Assembly: GCA_937138495.1 (NCBI GenBank) | Contig: CAKZPE010000015.1 | Coordinates: forward strand, 1-64,000 | Source of the DNA: an uncultured Oceanospirillaceae bacterium | GTDB taxonomy: Bacteria; Pseudomonadota; Gammaproteobacteria; Pseudomonadales; Balneatricaceae | Direction of reading: 5' to 3' | DNA length: 64,000 nt | Shown: positions 19,363-28,957 of the stretch, piece after piece | How positions within the stretch are numbered: position 1 is the stretch's first letter | Layout of the letters: every line of letters begins with the position of its first letter | The notes under the pieces: model-generated | The model's database searches: none | Told to the model about the DNA's origin: nothing | Seen by the model: only the letters and a program-made list of their open reading frames with translations | Position numbers and translations under genes: made by a program

Positions 19363-20457
19363 ATGAATTTACGCAAGTTATGGCTTGCTGTGTCAGTAAC
19401 CGCAGTGGCCAGTCTGAACATGTCAGCGGCTACTCAGGTACTTGGCTCAGAATTAATCAGGCCCGCTAAATTACTGGTGCTTACCAGTCCTGAAGATGCT
19501 TCAATGCGGACGTTTCCTGCTGAAGTGAAAGCCAGTAGCCGGACTGAACTGGCCTTCCGGGTCGCCGGTGAACTGACTGAGCTGTCCGTCAGGGAGGGTG
19601 AAGAGGTAAAGAAAGGGCAATTAATGGCCCGCCTGGATCCGACTGACTATGACGTTGTGCTGCAACGCTACCAGGCGGAGTATAAGCTGGCTGATCAGCA
19701 GTTTCAGCGAAGTAAAACCATGCTCAAGCGAAAGCTGGTTTCTCAGTCCCAGTATGACGAGAAGGCAGCAGAGCTGAGCATTAAAAGAGCGGATCTGAAA
19801 CAGGCACGGCTGAACCGGGAATATACCGAAATTCATGCCCCTTACGACGGTCAGGTGTCTCAGCTGCTGGTGGAGAATTATCAGAACTTACAGGCCAAGG
19901 AGCCGGTTCTGGTGTTGCAGTCCAGCGATGAGCTGGAAATTGAGTTTCAGCTGCCTGAGTCGATTATCTCACTGGAAACCCTGCCAGATGCGGAAGAAAG
20001 CCTGGCGGATGTCACCTTTGACGCCAATGCCAGTGAAGTTTTCAAAGCTAAATACCATGAGCGGACGGCGGAAGCTGATCCGGCTACCGGTGCTTATACC
20101 ATCACCATGAAGATGCCTAAGCCTGCGTCCCTGCAGGTGTATCCGGGGATGTCAGCCAGTGTCAGCTTTGATCTGGGTAAGGTCTTTGTGATTAATGCCA
20201 ATGGCTTTGTGTTACCGGTGGAGGCCATTATTTCTGCGGATGATCAGCCGGTAGACAGTAATCTGCGTCAGGTATGGAAAGTGAATCCGGATGATATGTC
20301 GGTATACCGGGCGGATGTCACTGTTGGCAGCCTGACTGCTAAAGGCTTACAGATTGAATCGGGTCTGGAAGCGGGTGACATCATAGTCACAGCCGGTGCT
20401 AACTACTTACGTGAAGGCATGAAAGTCCGTCCGCTGAAGCGCGAGAGGGGGCTGTAA
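19363..20457 (+). CDS. RND efflux membrane fusion protein (HlyD/AcrA family)
   Basis: A 364-residue periplasmic adaptor linking an RND pump to an outer-membrane channel. I use the ATG at 19363 (MNLRKLWLAVSVTAVASLN), which gives a signal peptide; an in-frame TTG at 19306 is less likely. The split biotinyl-lipoyl domain is visible (ELAFRVAGELTELSVREGEEVKKGQLMARLDPTDY and YTEIHAPYDGQVSQLLVEN), with a coiled-coil hairpin between (about 85-145) and a beta-barrel followed by a membrane-proximal domain. There is no lipobox cysteine. The stop codon touches the GTG start of the pump gene at 20458, so the two are co-translated. No TolC-like gene is in the window. Confidence 0.92.
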   Translation: MNLRKLWLAVSVTAVASLNMSAATQVLGSELIRPAKLLVLTSPEDASMRTFPAEVKASSRTELAFRVAGELTELSVREGEEVKKGQLMARLDPTDYDVVLQRYQAEYKLADQQFQRSKTMLKRKLVSQSQYDEKAAELSIKRADLKQARLNREYTEIHAPYDGQVSQLLVENYQNLQAKEPVLVLQSSDELEIEFQLPESIISLETLPDAEESLADVTFDANASEVFKAKYHERTAEADPATGAYTITMKMPKPASLQVYPGMSASVSFDLGKVFVINANGFVLPVEAIISADDQPVDSNLRQVWKVNPDDMSVYRADVTVGSLTAKGLQIESGLEAGDIIVTAGANYLREGMKVRPLKRERGL

Positions 20458-23400
20458 GTGAACAGTGCAGAGTATTTTATTCGCCATAAAGTCACCAGCT
20501 GGATGTTTGTGTTGCTGCTGGGGATTGGCGGCACGCTGTCTTTCTTCGGCCTTGGCCAGCTTGAAGACCCGCCGTTCACCATTAAAGAAGCGCTGGTCAT
20601 CACCTCGTACCCGGGAGCGTCGGCACAGCAGGTGGAAGAAGAGGTGACCTATCCGCTGGAAAACCAGATTCAGCAACTTGCCTGGGTGGATAAAGTGAAA
20701 TCCATTTCATCCCCGGGGCTGTCGCAAATTACCGTTGAGATTAAGAGCATTTATTCCGGTGATCAGTTACGGCAGATATGGGATGAACTGCGCCGTAAAG
20801 TAAATGACCATCAGGGCGCGTTACCGCCGGGGGTGAATACGCCCTGGGTGAATGATGATTTCGGTGATGTGTTTGGTGTGCTGTTTGCTGTGACCGGTGA
20901 TGGGTACAGCTACGAAGAACTGAAAGATTACATTGATTTCCTGCGCCGTGAGCTGGTGCTGGTTGACGGGGTGAGTAAGGTCAGTGTGGCCGGTGCGCAG
21001 TCAGAGCAGGTCATTGTTGAAATTTCCCGGCTTAAACTGAATTCACTGGGGATTTCGATAAACCGGATTTATGACTTACTGGCCACTCAGAACGTGGTGT
21101 CGAATGCCGGCTCTGTGCAGGTGGGGAGTGAATATATCCGTATATCGCCGACCGGTGAGTTTACCGATGTGTCTGAACTGAACCGGCTGATTATCAGTGA
21201 GGCGGGTTCATCAGAACTGATCCGCCTGGGGGACGTTGCAGACATTAAACGTGGCTATGCGGAAGTACCGGAAAACCTGGTCTCCTACAACGGTGAGCAG
21301 GCGTTGCATGTGGGGGTCTCGTTCAGCAGTGGTGTCAATGTTGTGGATGTCGGTGTTGCGCTGGAGAACAGGCTGGCTGAACTGGAGTACGAGCGGCCGA
21401 TCGGTATGGAAGTGTACACCCTGTACAACCAGCCGGTTGAAGTGGATGCGTCGGTGAATAACTTCATCAGTAACCTGCTGGCGGCCATTGTGATTGTTGC
21501 GCTGGTGCTGCTGGTCTTCATGGGATTCAAAAGCGGATTGCTGATCAGCGCAGTGCTGTTGCTGACCATCATGGGGTCCTTTATCTTCATGAGCGTGATG
21601 GATATTAACTTGCAGCGTATCTCACTGGGGGCGCTGATTATCGCGCTGGGGATGCTGGTGGATAACGCCATCGTCGTTACCGAAGGCATGCTGATTAATC
21701 TCAAAAGAGGCTATACAAAGCTGGAGGCTGCCCGCCAGGTTGTGAGCCAGAATCAGTGGCCGTTACTGGGGGCGACAATTATAGCGGTGCTGGCGTTTGC
21801 ACCGATTGGCCTTTCCCCGGATGCTACCGGTGAATTTGCCGGTTCCTTATTTTGGGTGCTGCTGATTTCACTGATGCTGTCGTGGATAACGGCCATTACC
21901 CTGACACCGTTTTTTTGTGAGTTACTGTTTAAAGAGCAACAGGATAAAGCTGACCAGACGGCAGATGATCCGTATCAGGGATTTGTGTTTGTTGTATATA
22001 AGTCGCTGCTGGATCTGTGTCTGCGCTGGCGCTGGACAACGATCACCGTTGTTCTGGCGGCGACGCTTCTGGCCATCGTCAGTTTCTCTCAGGTGAAGCA
22101 GGCGTTCTTCCCGCCGTCGACAACCGCCATGTTTCTGGTGGATTACTGGCGTAGTCAGGGAACGGATATCCGGGTAACCGCAGAAGATATGAAGGATATC
22201 GAACACTGGTTGCTTGAGGATGAGCGCGTTGAGTATGTCGCCACGACCACCGGACAGGGTGCATTGCGGTACATGCTGACTTATGCGCCACAAAAACAGT
22301 ATGCAGCCTATGGTCAGCTGATGGTACGAACCGTTGATAATACGGTGATACAGTCGGTGCTGGCGGATCTTGACCGGGAGCTGAAAGATAATTATCCACA
22401 GGCGTAGTTTAAGCTGAAACGGCTGGAAATCGGCCCGTCTACGGATGCGAAGATTGAGCTGCGGATTAATGGGCCTGATCCGGATATGTTACGTCAGATT
22501 GCCAGCCAGGCTATGGCAGTGTTCCGGGATGACCCTGTGGCTACGAACATCCGGCACGACTGGCGTGAGCGTTCCAAGCTGATCCGACCTGAGTTTCTGG
22601 AAGCGCAGGCCCGCCGTGCAGGTATCAGCAAGCAGGATCTGGATGCAATGCTGCAACTGAACTTCAGCGGTAAAAATATTGGCCTGTACCGGGACGGAAC
22701 TACCCTGCTGCCGATCATTGCCCGGACGCCGGACAGTGAGCGGCTGAACATTGATAACCTGCCGGATCTGACCATCTGGAGCCCCCGGTATAACAGCTGG
22801 ATTCCGGTGGATCAGATAGTCGGTCGCTTTGATGTTATCTGGGAAGACTCCCTGATTGTGCGCCGTGACCGAAAACGTACCCTGACGCTGATGACAGACC
22901 CGGATCTGTTTGCGGATGATACCGCCGCAGCATTGCTGAGCCGGCTTAAACCCAAAATCGAAGCGCTGGAGCTGCCGACCGGATACAGCGTGGCGTGGGG
23001 CGGTGAAGATGAGAGCTCCCGGGACGCTCAGGCACCTATTTTCAAGGCGATGCCGCTGGGATTCCTGGCAATGTTCCTGATCACACTGGTGCTGTTTAAC
23101 TCGGTGCGTAAACCTCTGGTTATCTGGGCGACCGTGCCACTGGCCATAACCGGTGTAACGCTGGGGCTGTTGGCACTGAATCTGCCGTTCGGCTTCATGG
23201 CGATGCTGGGCTTTCTGAGCCTGTCAGGCATGCTGCTGAAAAACGGCATTGTGCTGCTGGACCAGATTAATCTGGAGCTGGATGCCGGAACCGATCCGTA
23301 TGTTGCCGTGTTTGATTCGGCGGTATCCCGGGTGCGGCCGGTATGCATGGCGGCCGTTACGACCATTTTAGGGATGATCCCACTGCTGTTTGATGACTTT

Positions 23401-23535
23401 TTTGCCAGTATGGCGGTAGTGATCAGCTTTGGTTTGGGCGTGGCAACGGTGCTGACGCTGATTATCGTCCCTGTGCTGTATACACTGGCGTACCGGATTA
23501 AATATCAGCCTCAGAGTGAGCACAGTAAGCCGTGA
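20458..23535 (+). pseudogene. RND efflux pump inner-membrane transporter interrupted by in-frame TAG
   Basis: The frame from the GTG at 20458 encodes an AcrB-type RND transporter of 1025 codons if read through a TAG at 22405-22407. The first part (649 residues) holds the TM1 start RHKVTSWMFVLLLGIGG, porter domains, the TM4 acidic motif region ALGMLVDNAIVVTEGM and TM5-6. The second (best internal ATG 22486) holds the rest, including FLSLSGMLLKNGIVLLDQI. Around the stop the protein reads NYPQA-stop-FKLKRLEIGPST with no frameshift, so a single nonsense change broke it. The second part has no ribosome-binding site and starts mid-domain, so a working pump requires suppression or reversion. It fits the HAE1-like 'efflux RND transporter permease' group. 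It ends at TGA overlapping the LysR start. Confidence 0.85.
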
Positions 23536-24443
23536 AAGTAGATGATTTAAGTCAGATCGATATGCGCCTGCTGGTGGCGTTTAATGCCCTCATGGAAGAA
23601 CTGAGTGTGACCCGGGCGGCGGAGCGTTTATCGTCGTCCCAGCCCGCCATGAGCCGTAACCTTCGCCAGTTGCGTATTCTGTTTGCCGATGAATTGTTCA
23701 CCCGCCAGTCTCACGGACTGGCGGCAACCCCCCGGGCTGAGCAGTTACACCTGCAGATGCGGCCTTTGCTGGACAGTATTCTGCGCTTGGTGGCACCGGT
23801 TCAGCTGGAACCTAAAACACTCAGCCGCTGCTTCAGCCTGAGTATGATTGATCCGATCTCCCAGACCCTGATTGCACCCTTGCTGAATTACCTGCAGGAA
23901 CATGCTCCGAAGGTGACACTTAAGATACAGAGCCTGGAAGATTACAGCATGGATTTGCTGGTGGCAGGGCAACTGGATTTTATCATTAACTTTGGCAACG
24001 AGGCGCCGGCAAACATCCATTCCCGGGTGCTCGCCGAAGAGCGGCCTGTCTGTGTGGTGGGGCTGAATCATCCGTTGGCGGGGAACCACCGTATCAGTTA
24101 TGAAGAATTTATCCGGCTGAAGCATGTGGATTTCATGTTGCCGGGCTTCTACGATGAAAACCTGCCGGACTGGCTGATGAATATCGCCAACCCAACCTTG
24201 CAAACCAATAACATGATGACAGCGTTAAATGCCATCTGCGAAGGGCCACTGGTAATGCTGGGCGGGAGAATGTTGGCGCAATATTCCCCGCGGGTTGAAG
24301 AAACCGTACAGATCCCCTTTGCGGAAAAGGAAAATGTGCTGGCAGTGCCGATACGTCTGTTATGGCACAAACGTTATCATGATGACCTGTCCCACCAGTG
24401 GATGCGGGGGCTGATTGATCAGTTTTTCAGAACCTTAATGTGA
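23532..24443 (+). CDS. LysR-family regulator next to the RND pump
   Basis: 303 residues, GTG start overlapping the pump stop (GTGA). The N-terminal winged helix (residues 6-65, LLVAFNALMEELSVTRAAERLSSSQPAMSRNLRQLR) is followed by a LysR effector domain. The translational overlap means it is made with the pump rather than divergently, which is less usual for LysR genes. It is probably a regulator of the efflux operon or of a linked function; the effector is unknown. Confidence 0.88.
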   Translation: MKVDDLSQIDMRLLVAFNALMEELSVTRAAERLSSSQPAMSRNLRQLRILFADELFTRQSHGLAATPRAEQLHLQMRPLLDSILRLVAPVQLEPKTLSRCFSLSMIDPISQTLIAPLLNYLQEHAPKVTLKIQSLEDYSMDLLVAGQLDFIINFGNEAPANIHSRVLAEERPVCVVGLNHPLAGNHRISYEEFIRLKHVDFMLPGFYDENLPDWLMNIANPTLQTNNMMTALNAICEGPLVMLGGRMLAQYSPRVEETVQIPFAEKENVLAVPIRLLWHKRYHDDLSHQWMRGLIDQFFRTLM

Positions 24444-24483
24444 ACGCCTCCGGAGCCGCCTGGGCTGCTCCGGAGATGGCAGA

Positions 24484-25104
24484 TTACTGGGTTTGCAGAA
24501 GCGCCTGTATTTCTGCCCGGCGGCCTTTGTCTGCCAGCTCACGGCCCTGACGGGGCTCGGCGGCTAACGCATGGTTGAGCACTTTGACAGCGTCATCCCG
24601 CTCGCCCTGATCCATTAAAAAATCACCGTAAAAATAGTTACTGTCGATGCCGTCCGGATTGATCTTCAGGGCCTGGCGTAAGTTTTCACGGGCTTTGTCT
24701 TCATCACCAAAACCAATCGGCCAGCCAGGCACCTGATAATACAGCGTCCCCAGGCTGGTATAGGCCGAACCGTTTAAGGCATAAGGGTTGTTTTCTATCG
24801 ATGCCTCAAACAGTGATTTAGCTTCCTTAACCAGAGAGAGCGCCCCTAAGCCGCCCTTAGCCCCGGCATAGGTGCTGAGGATAATGCCATGCCAGATCAT
24901 GTAAGGTGCCTGATCCGGATTGGCGTTTAATACCGCTTCTGAACTCTCAGAAAGTTGCTTAAACAAAGCTTCCTGCTGATCAGCCGGGGTGTTGTATTTG
25001 ATCCGGGCCCATTGCTGCTGGAGTTCGGTTAATGTATCTGCCTGGCCGGCATTGCCGGACTGACTCACACCTAAGAAGGTGATCAGTGCGATAATTTTTA
25101 GCAT
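24484..25104 (-). CDS. Exported TPR protein, last gene of the hemolysin-like/acyl-ligase operon
   Basis: 206 residues with a signal peptide (about 1-19) and at least two TPR-like units, around residues 90-115 (AKSLFEASIENNPYALNGSAYTSLGTLYYQ) and 133-185 (KARENLRQALKINPDGIDSNYFYGDFLMDQGERDDAVKVLNHALA). It starts 5 bp after the SDR stop, so it belongs to the same operon. It resembles periplasmic TPR scaffolds of the TatT type by repeat pattern, but I do not recognise a specific partner. Confidence 0.8.
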   Translation of the reverse strand: MLKIIALITFLGVSQSGNAGQADTLTELQQQWARIKYNTPADQQEALFKQLSESSEAVLNANPDQAPYMIWHGIILSTYAGAKGGLGALSLVKEAKSLFEASIENNPYALNGSAYTSLGTLYYQVPGWPIGFGDEDKARENLRQALKINPDGIDSNYFYGDFLMDQGERDDAVKVLNHALAAEPRQGRELADKGRRAEIQALLQTQ

Positions 25105-25109
25105 GATGT

Positions 25110-25904
25110 TTATCCTATATATTGTCTGATGAGTGGCAGCTTTTTACGTAACTGCTGACTGACCAACTCTGGCCAGACTGCATTCAGTTTGATGAAAAGC
25201 TTTTCCGGCCAGCCCAGATATTTATTCTGTGCCGGTGTGGCAATGAAGCTGATCAGCTCATGAGCGACGGTCTCAGGGCTGTCTGAGGTGTTGCCCAGGG
25301 CTGCATTCAGATCATTGGCTGCCTCGCTGTTGATGTCTGTTTTTGTGGTACGCGGTGCAAAGTAACGGATTCTGACCGGCTGATCTGACAGCTCCCGTGA
25401 TAAGGCTTGCGTAAAGCCATAGAGCCCAAACTTTGAGCTGCAGTAACTGGTGTATCCGGGCATGCCAATGCTTCCCAGCGTTGAGCCGATATGGATGATT
25501 TGCGGCTGTTGATGATGACTGTTTTGCATCACAGGCAGCAGACCGTGCGTCAGCAGCATAGGGGCCAGCAGATTGGTTTCAATGGTGTGTTTTACCGCGT
25601 TGCTTTCCTGCTGCTGAAACGATGTCAGCTGATTAATGCCCGAAAGATTGATGATCAGGCTGGCCTGAAAATCTCTGGCGGCACTGATCAGTGTCGCCCG
25701 TCCTTCATCGGTACAGATGTCAGCAACCAGTATCCGGTGAGGGTTATGCGTGTTCTCAGTCATATCCTGATGCAAGGCTTCTAAAACGTTCTGTTTACGT
25801 CCGGCCAGCAGAACCTGAACGCCCTGCCTGGCCAGGGCAAGGCATAGTGGCCGGCCTATGCCGCCACCCGCGCCGATTATCAGGGCGGTTGTATGTGTGT
25901 TCAT
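25110..25904 (-). CDS. Short-chain dehydrogenase/reductase
   Basis: A 264-residue classical SDR with NAD(P)-binding GAGGGIGRPLCLAL near the N-terminus, VLLAGRK (Arg after beta-2 hints at NADP), NLSG, the catalytic Ser in IHIGSTLGSIG, and the YxxxK motif as YCSSK. It oxidises or reduces a carbonyl or alcohol on an unknown substrate. It overlaps the upstream iron-oxidase gene by 4 bp. In this operon it may act on an acyl-derived aldehyde, ketone or alcohol made by the ligase and oxidase. Confidence 0.88.
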   Translation of the reverse strand: MNTHTTALIIGAGGGIGRPLCLALARQGVQVLLAGRKQNVLEALHQDMTENTHNPHRILVADICTDEGRATLISAARDFQASLIINLSGINQLTSFQQQESNAVKHTIETNLLAPMLLTHGLLPVMQNSHHQQPQIIHIGSTLGSIGMPGYTSYCSSKFGLYGFTQALSRELSDQPVRIRYFAPRTTKTDINSEAANDLNAALGNTSDSPETVAHELISFIATPAQNKYLGWPEKLFIKLNAVWPELVSQQLRKKLPLIRQYIG

Positions 25905-26554
25905 GCGTATTCACCTGCATGAGAGAGAACCTCTCCGTATAATCGGTAAAAGGATTTAACCGCATGAATAACAACGGCTTGCTGGCCAGCGTCAGTAATC
26001 TTGTTCATCAGGCTGGCAAAGAACTCCATATGTTCTAAATCCAGTGCACCGTGTGATCTCAGATAGCTGAAGGCCTCATCCGGCAGGCTCAGTTGCTGCT
26101 GGACTAATCCGGCGGTATGGGTGGCTAACGCGGTACTGGTACTTTCCAGTACATAGACCATGCCGAAGAATGCCAGTGGGTTGCCACGGTCAATCTGATG
26201 ATAGGCGTAGGCAATCATTTGCTCTGTTGCAAAGGCCGGAGGCTGCTGAGCGATGTCGTCCCGTGAAATACCCGTAGACTCCAGATCGTTGAGTATCCAG
26301 TGTTCGTGGCCCAGTTCTTCTTCGATGTACTCGGCAATGGCCGCCTGTAGCCAGCTCAGTTCCGGTGTTAACCGTGAACCACAGGCCATCAGCAAAGGAA
26401 CTGTGTGCTTAACGTGGTGGTAGGCCTGGGTAAGAAATGCCTGATAACGTTGCAGAGAGATATTGCCGGCTAATGTGTCGGTAATGATGTCCCGTTGCAT
26501 AAAAGCCTGCTTATCGGCCTGAGTATGTTCAACCAGTTGCGTATAAAAGTTCAT
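25901..26554 (-). CDS. Heme-oxygenase-like iron-containing oxidase (HDO family)
   Basis: 217 residues, almost all helical. It has metal-ligand candidates of heme-oxygenase-like diiron/iron oxidases: YIEEELGHEHWILNDLE (Glu and His) and LRSHGALDLEHMEFFASL (His, Asp/Glu, His). Known relatives include TenA-like folds and UndA, which turns lauric acid into 1-undecene; others N-oxygenate or cleave substrates. The neighbouring acyl-AMP ligase fits an acyl substrate, but the reaction here is not known. It lies 3 bp after the ligase stop and overlaps the SDR gene by 4 bp. Confidence 0.83.
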   Translation of the reverse strand: MNFYTQLVEHTQADKQAFMQRDIITDTLAGNISLQRYQAFLTQAYHHVKHTVPLLMACGSRLTPELSWLQAAIAEYIEEELGHEHWILNDLESTGISRDDIAQQPPAFATEQMIAYAYHQIDRGNPLAFFGMVYVLESTSTALATHTAGLVQQQLSLPDEAFSYLRSHGALDLEHMEFFASLMNKITDAGQQAVVIHAVKSFYRLYGEVLSHAGEYA

Positions 26555-26557
26555 ATA

Positions 26558-28033
26558 TTATGCCTCTCTGATAAGTTCAGCCGCGTGATCCTGAAGATAA
26601 AAAGCATCAATCTGGCTGCGAAAATGTTGTTCGGTTAAGTGACGTTTTGGCCGGCCGTTGTCTGTTATCAGCTCGGCAGGCCATTGCTGAACCGGTAACC
26701 ACTGACGGATACGTGCATAGTCCGGTAAACGCTGATTAAGCTGATCAATGGAGTGCTGCACCCTGGGTGCTGAATACCCCGGAAGAAGCTGGATGATCGC
26801 GGTGATATAAGGGCGTGCATCCCCGCAGATCAGGCTGTTGGCAACACCCGGTAAGCTGTTGATATCTGCCTCGATCCATTCGGGGCTGAAATTCCTGCCG
26901 TAGCTGTTTATTTGCAGGCTCTTTTTGCGGCCGGTGATAAACAGAAATCCATCATCGATGAAGCCCAGATCTCCGGTGGCAATCTCGTCAGTGCTCTCCG
27001 GACCGTAAGGCAGGTAGCCCTGCATATTGGCACCGCGGATATGAATTTCGCCCCCGTCACTGATTCTCACCTGATGATGAGGTAAGACTTTACCGACGCT
27101 GCCTGACCGGCTCTGGCCAGGCAGATTCAGTGAGACCACAGAACCGCACTCACTTAATCCATAGCCTTCAAATACAGGAATGCCTGCTTCTGCGGCGGCG
27201 CTTAATAACGCGGGTGATACTTTTCCACCGCCTACTGCAACGAAGCGTAAGCTGTCCGGCAATGCCTGCTGGCTGTTCAGCATCAGAAGGAGCTTAAGTA
27301 GCTGGGGCACCAGAATCAGGCTTTCGGGGCGCTGCTGATGCAGAAAACGGTTCAGCTGCTGAGGGTCAGTAATGGATGACCCCTGCATGCCTGTTTCTCC
27401 GGGTGGCAAAATGACGGCGGTTTTTCCCGCATATAACGGCAGTAAGGCCCCGGCGATGTTTTCCAGCATGACAGATAAGGGCAGCAGGCAGTGGTGCTGG
27501 CTGATATCCAGACTGGCGGTGGCCTGAAACAGTGCTTCACAACTCTGATCAATCAGCTCTGCGCCAATTCTAACGCCTTTAGGTGTGCCGGTTGATCCGG
27601 AAGTAAAGGTCAGCAATGCACAGTCAGGCATATCCGTTTTGCCGGGTATCCTGCGCCGGTACAGGCCTAACCGCTGGCTTTCTGATCGGTATCCCGCTGT
27701 TTCAAGGTCATACGTGTTGCCACTGTCGGTGAGTAATATGTCCGGTTCCAGCTCCGCCAGCAGATGCCCTGCCTGCGCCTCGCTGAAGAAGGTTGGAATG
27801 GGAACAAGCGTGATCCGGGCTTGCAGTGCCGCTAACTGATTAATGACCCAGTTAACTGAATTGTCCTGCCACAGTCCCATCGTTTTGGCGCCGGTACAGC
27901 TCAGAATGGCAGCCCGTTGTGTAACCAGAAGCAGTAGTTGCCGATAGCTGATTTTGCTTGTCCGGTCAGCCAGTGCAATGACTTCCGGCTGCTGCATGGC
28001 GTGTGTATGAAAGCGTTCAAGCAATGCACTCAT
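26558..28033 (-). CDS. AMP-binding acyl ligase / acyl-CoA synthetase family
   Basis: A 491-residue ANL-superfamily adenylating enzyme. Motifs in order: P-loop LLTFTSGSTGTPKGVRIG, GYGLSECGSVVSLN, TGDLGFIDDGFLFITGRKK and the C-terminal catalytic lysine region TDNGRPKRHLTEQHF. It activates a carboxylic acid as acyl-AMP and then loads CoA, a carrier or an acceptor protein. No acyl-carrier gene is nearby. It is compact compared with typical 540-580-residue fatty acid ligases. It overlaps the upstream hemolysin-like gene by 4 bp (ATGA), so the products are probably made together. Confidence 0.88.
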   Translation of the reverse strand: MSALLERFHTHAMQQPEVIALADRTSKISYRQLLLLVTQRAAILSCTGAKTMGLWQDNSVNWVINQLAALQARITLVPIPTFFSEAQAGHLLAELEPDILLTDSGNTYDLETAGYRSESQRLGLYRRRIPGKTDMPDCALLTFTSGSTGTPKGVRIGAELIDQSCEALFQATASLDISQHHCLLPLSVMLENIAGALLPLYAGKTAVILPPGETGMQGSSITDPQQLNRFLHQQRPESLILVPQLLKLLLMLNSQQALPDSLRFVAVGGGKVSPALLSAAAEAGIPVFEGYGLSECGSVVSLNLPGQSRSGSVGKVLPHHQVRISDGGEIHIRGANMQGYLPYGPESTDEIATGDLGFIDDGFLFITGRKKSLQINSYGRNFSPEWIEADINSLPGVANSLICGDARPYITAIIQLLPGYSAPRVQHSIDQLNQRLPDYARIRQWLPVQQWPAELITDNGRPKRHLTEQHFRSQIDAFYLQDHAAELIREA

Positions 28034-28722
28034 GATGACGCCTCCGCGGTCTGCAGGAAAATGTTGTCATCACAAACGACGGGGCCGGTGCGGGTTAACA
28101 TGCGAGAAAAAACCGCATTGCTGTGGAGGTGTTTAAGTCCAGCTTCGATATCAATGGCGTAAACCGATGGCGCTTGCTGATAATAAGAACCCCAGTGGTT
28201 GGGAGTGCTTGCAACGGCGTCAGGGCTGGCGTCAGCAAGTGAGTGTATCGATGCTTGCAAACTGAGCTTTTCGAAGCTGTTAATGACCTGAGGCGTTGCT
28301 GTAATGACCAGCCACTTAAAGTTTTGCTGGTAGAAATGATTAGCGAGACCAATGATCAGACGGCGGGTTGACCCACTGTTTTGGGATGCCAGGTTGCCGA
28401 CTTCGAGAATGCTGTTTCGGTCAGGTGTCTGTATAGCCATGTGCCGGGCAATACAGTGCTCAATGCTGTGTGCAAGATAATGTTCAAGGTGCAGTTTTGT
28501 ACCCTGAGCTGACTGGAAGCAAACAGAAGCATGTATGTGTTGCTGCTTATCCAGCAACGCCAGCATGTTAGGTAAGAATTCCTGAATATCGGCCTGATAC
28601 TGATGCGAAAATACCTGGTGCGTAAAGTCTTTCAGCAGACGCTGATTAACAGGATTCTTTACCTGTAAAAGTTCTGCCTTTGTGTGCTTTGAAAAAGCAG
28701 TTGTTGAGTGCGAATGCTTCAT
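28030..28722 (-). CDS. Thermostable-hemolysin-family protein (GNAT-like)
   Basis: 230 residues matching the family named thermostable hemolysin (PF12261) by recall: LHLEHYLAHSIEHCIA, the signature NSILEVGNLASQNSGSTRRLIIGLANHFYQQNFKWLVITATPQVINSFEKLSL, and HWGSYYQQAPSVYAIDI. The family is named from Vibrio delta-VPH, but its fold is related to GNAT/autoinducer-synthase-like acyltransferases, and it has no signal peptide. Together with the downstream acyl-AMP ligase, iron oxidase and SDR, an acyl-transfer role is more natural than lysis. It is the first gene of the operon, 44 bp after a PmrA/QseB-type box. Confidence 0.83.
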   Translation of the reverse strand: MKHSHSTTAFSKHTKAELLQVKNPVNQRLLKDFTHQVFSHQYQADIQEFLPNMLALLDKQQHIHASVCFQSAQGTKLHLEHYLAHSIEHCIARHMAIQTPDRNSILEVGNLASQNSGSTRRLIIGLANHFYQQNFKWLVITATPQVINSFEKLSLQASIHSLADASPDAVASTPNHWGSYYQQAPSVYAIDIEAGLKHLHSNAVFSRMLTRTGPVVCDDNIFLQTAEASS

Positions 28723-28766
28723 AATGAGCCCTCATTGTCTAAGTGAGGACAGATTAGGAAGGTTTT

Positions 28767-28783
28767 CTTAAGGTTTTCTTAAG
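28767..28783. promoter_or_regulatory. PmrA/QseB-type response-regulator box
   Basis: CTTAAG-N5-CTTAAG matches the YTTAAK-N5-YTTAAK site bound by PmrA/BasR and QseB. The half-sites are embedded in an 11-bp tandem repeat (AAGGTTTTCTT at 28759-28769 and 28770-28780), the usual spacing for OmpR-family dimers. Its near edge is 44 bp upstream of the operon start at 28722. No PmrA/QseB gene is in the window. Confidence 0.65.
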
Positions 28784-28957
28784 GGAAAAATGTATTACAA
28801 ATTTGTAAACTTACAGCCGTGGATAAGGCGTTGAACCCGTTGAGCAAAAGCGATGAGCAGGAAAAGGATGGCTGGCAAGGGATGAAGGCTGTTATGCCAA
28901 CAGCCCTGCTATTTGCGGATGTAAGCGGCAGAACAGAGGGGGTACAAGGCGGAGATT

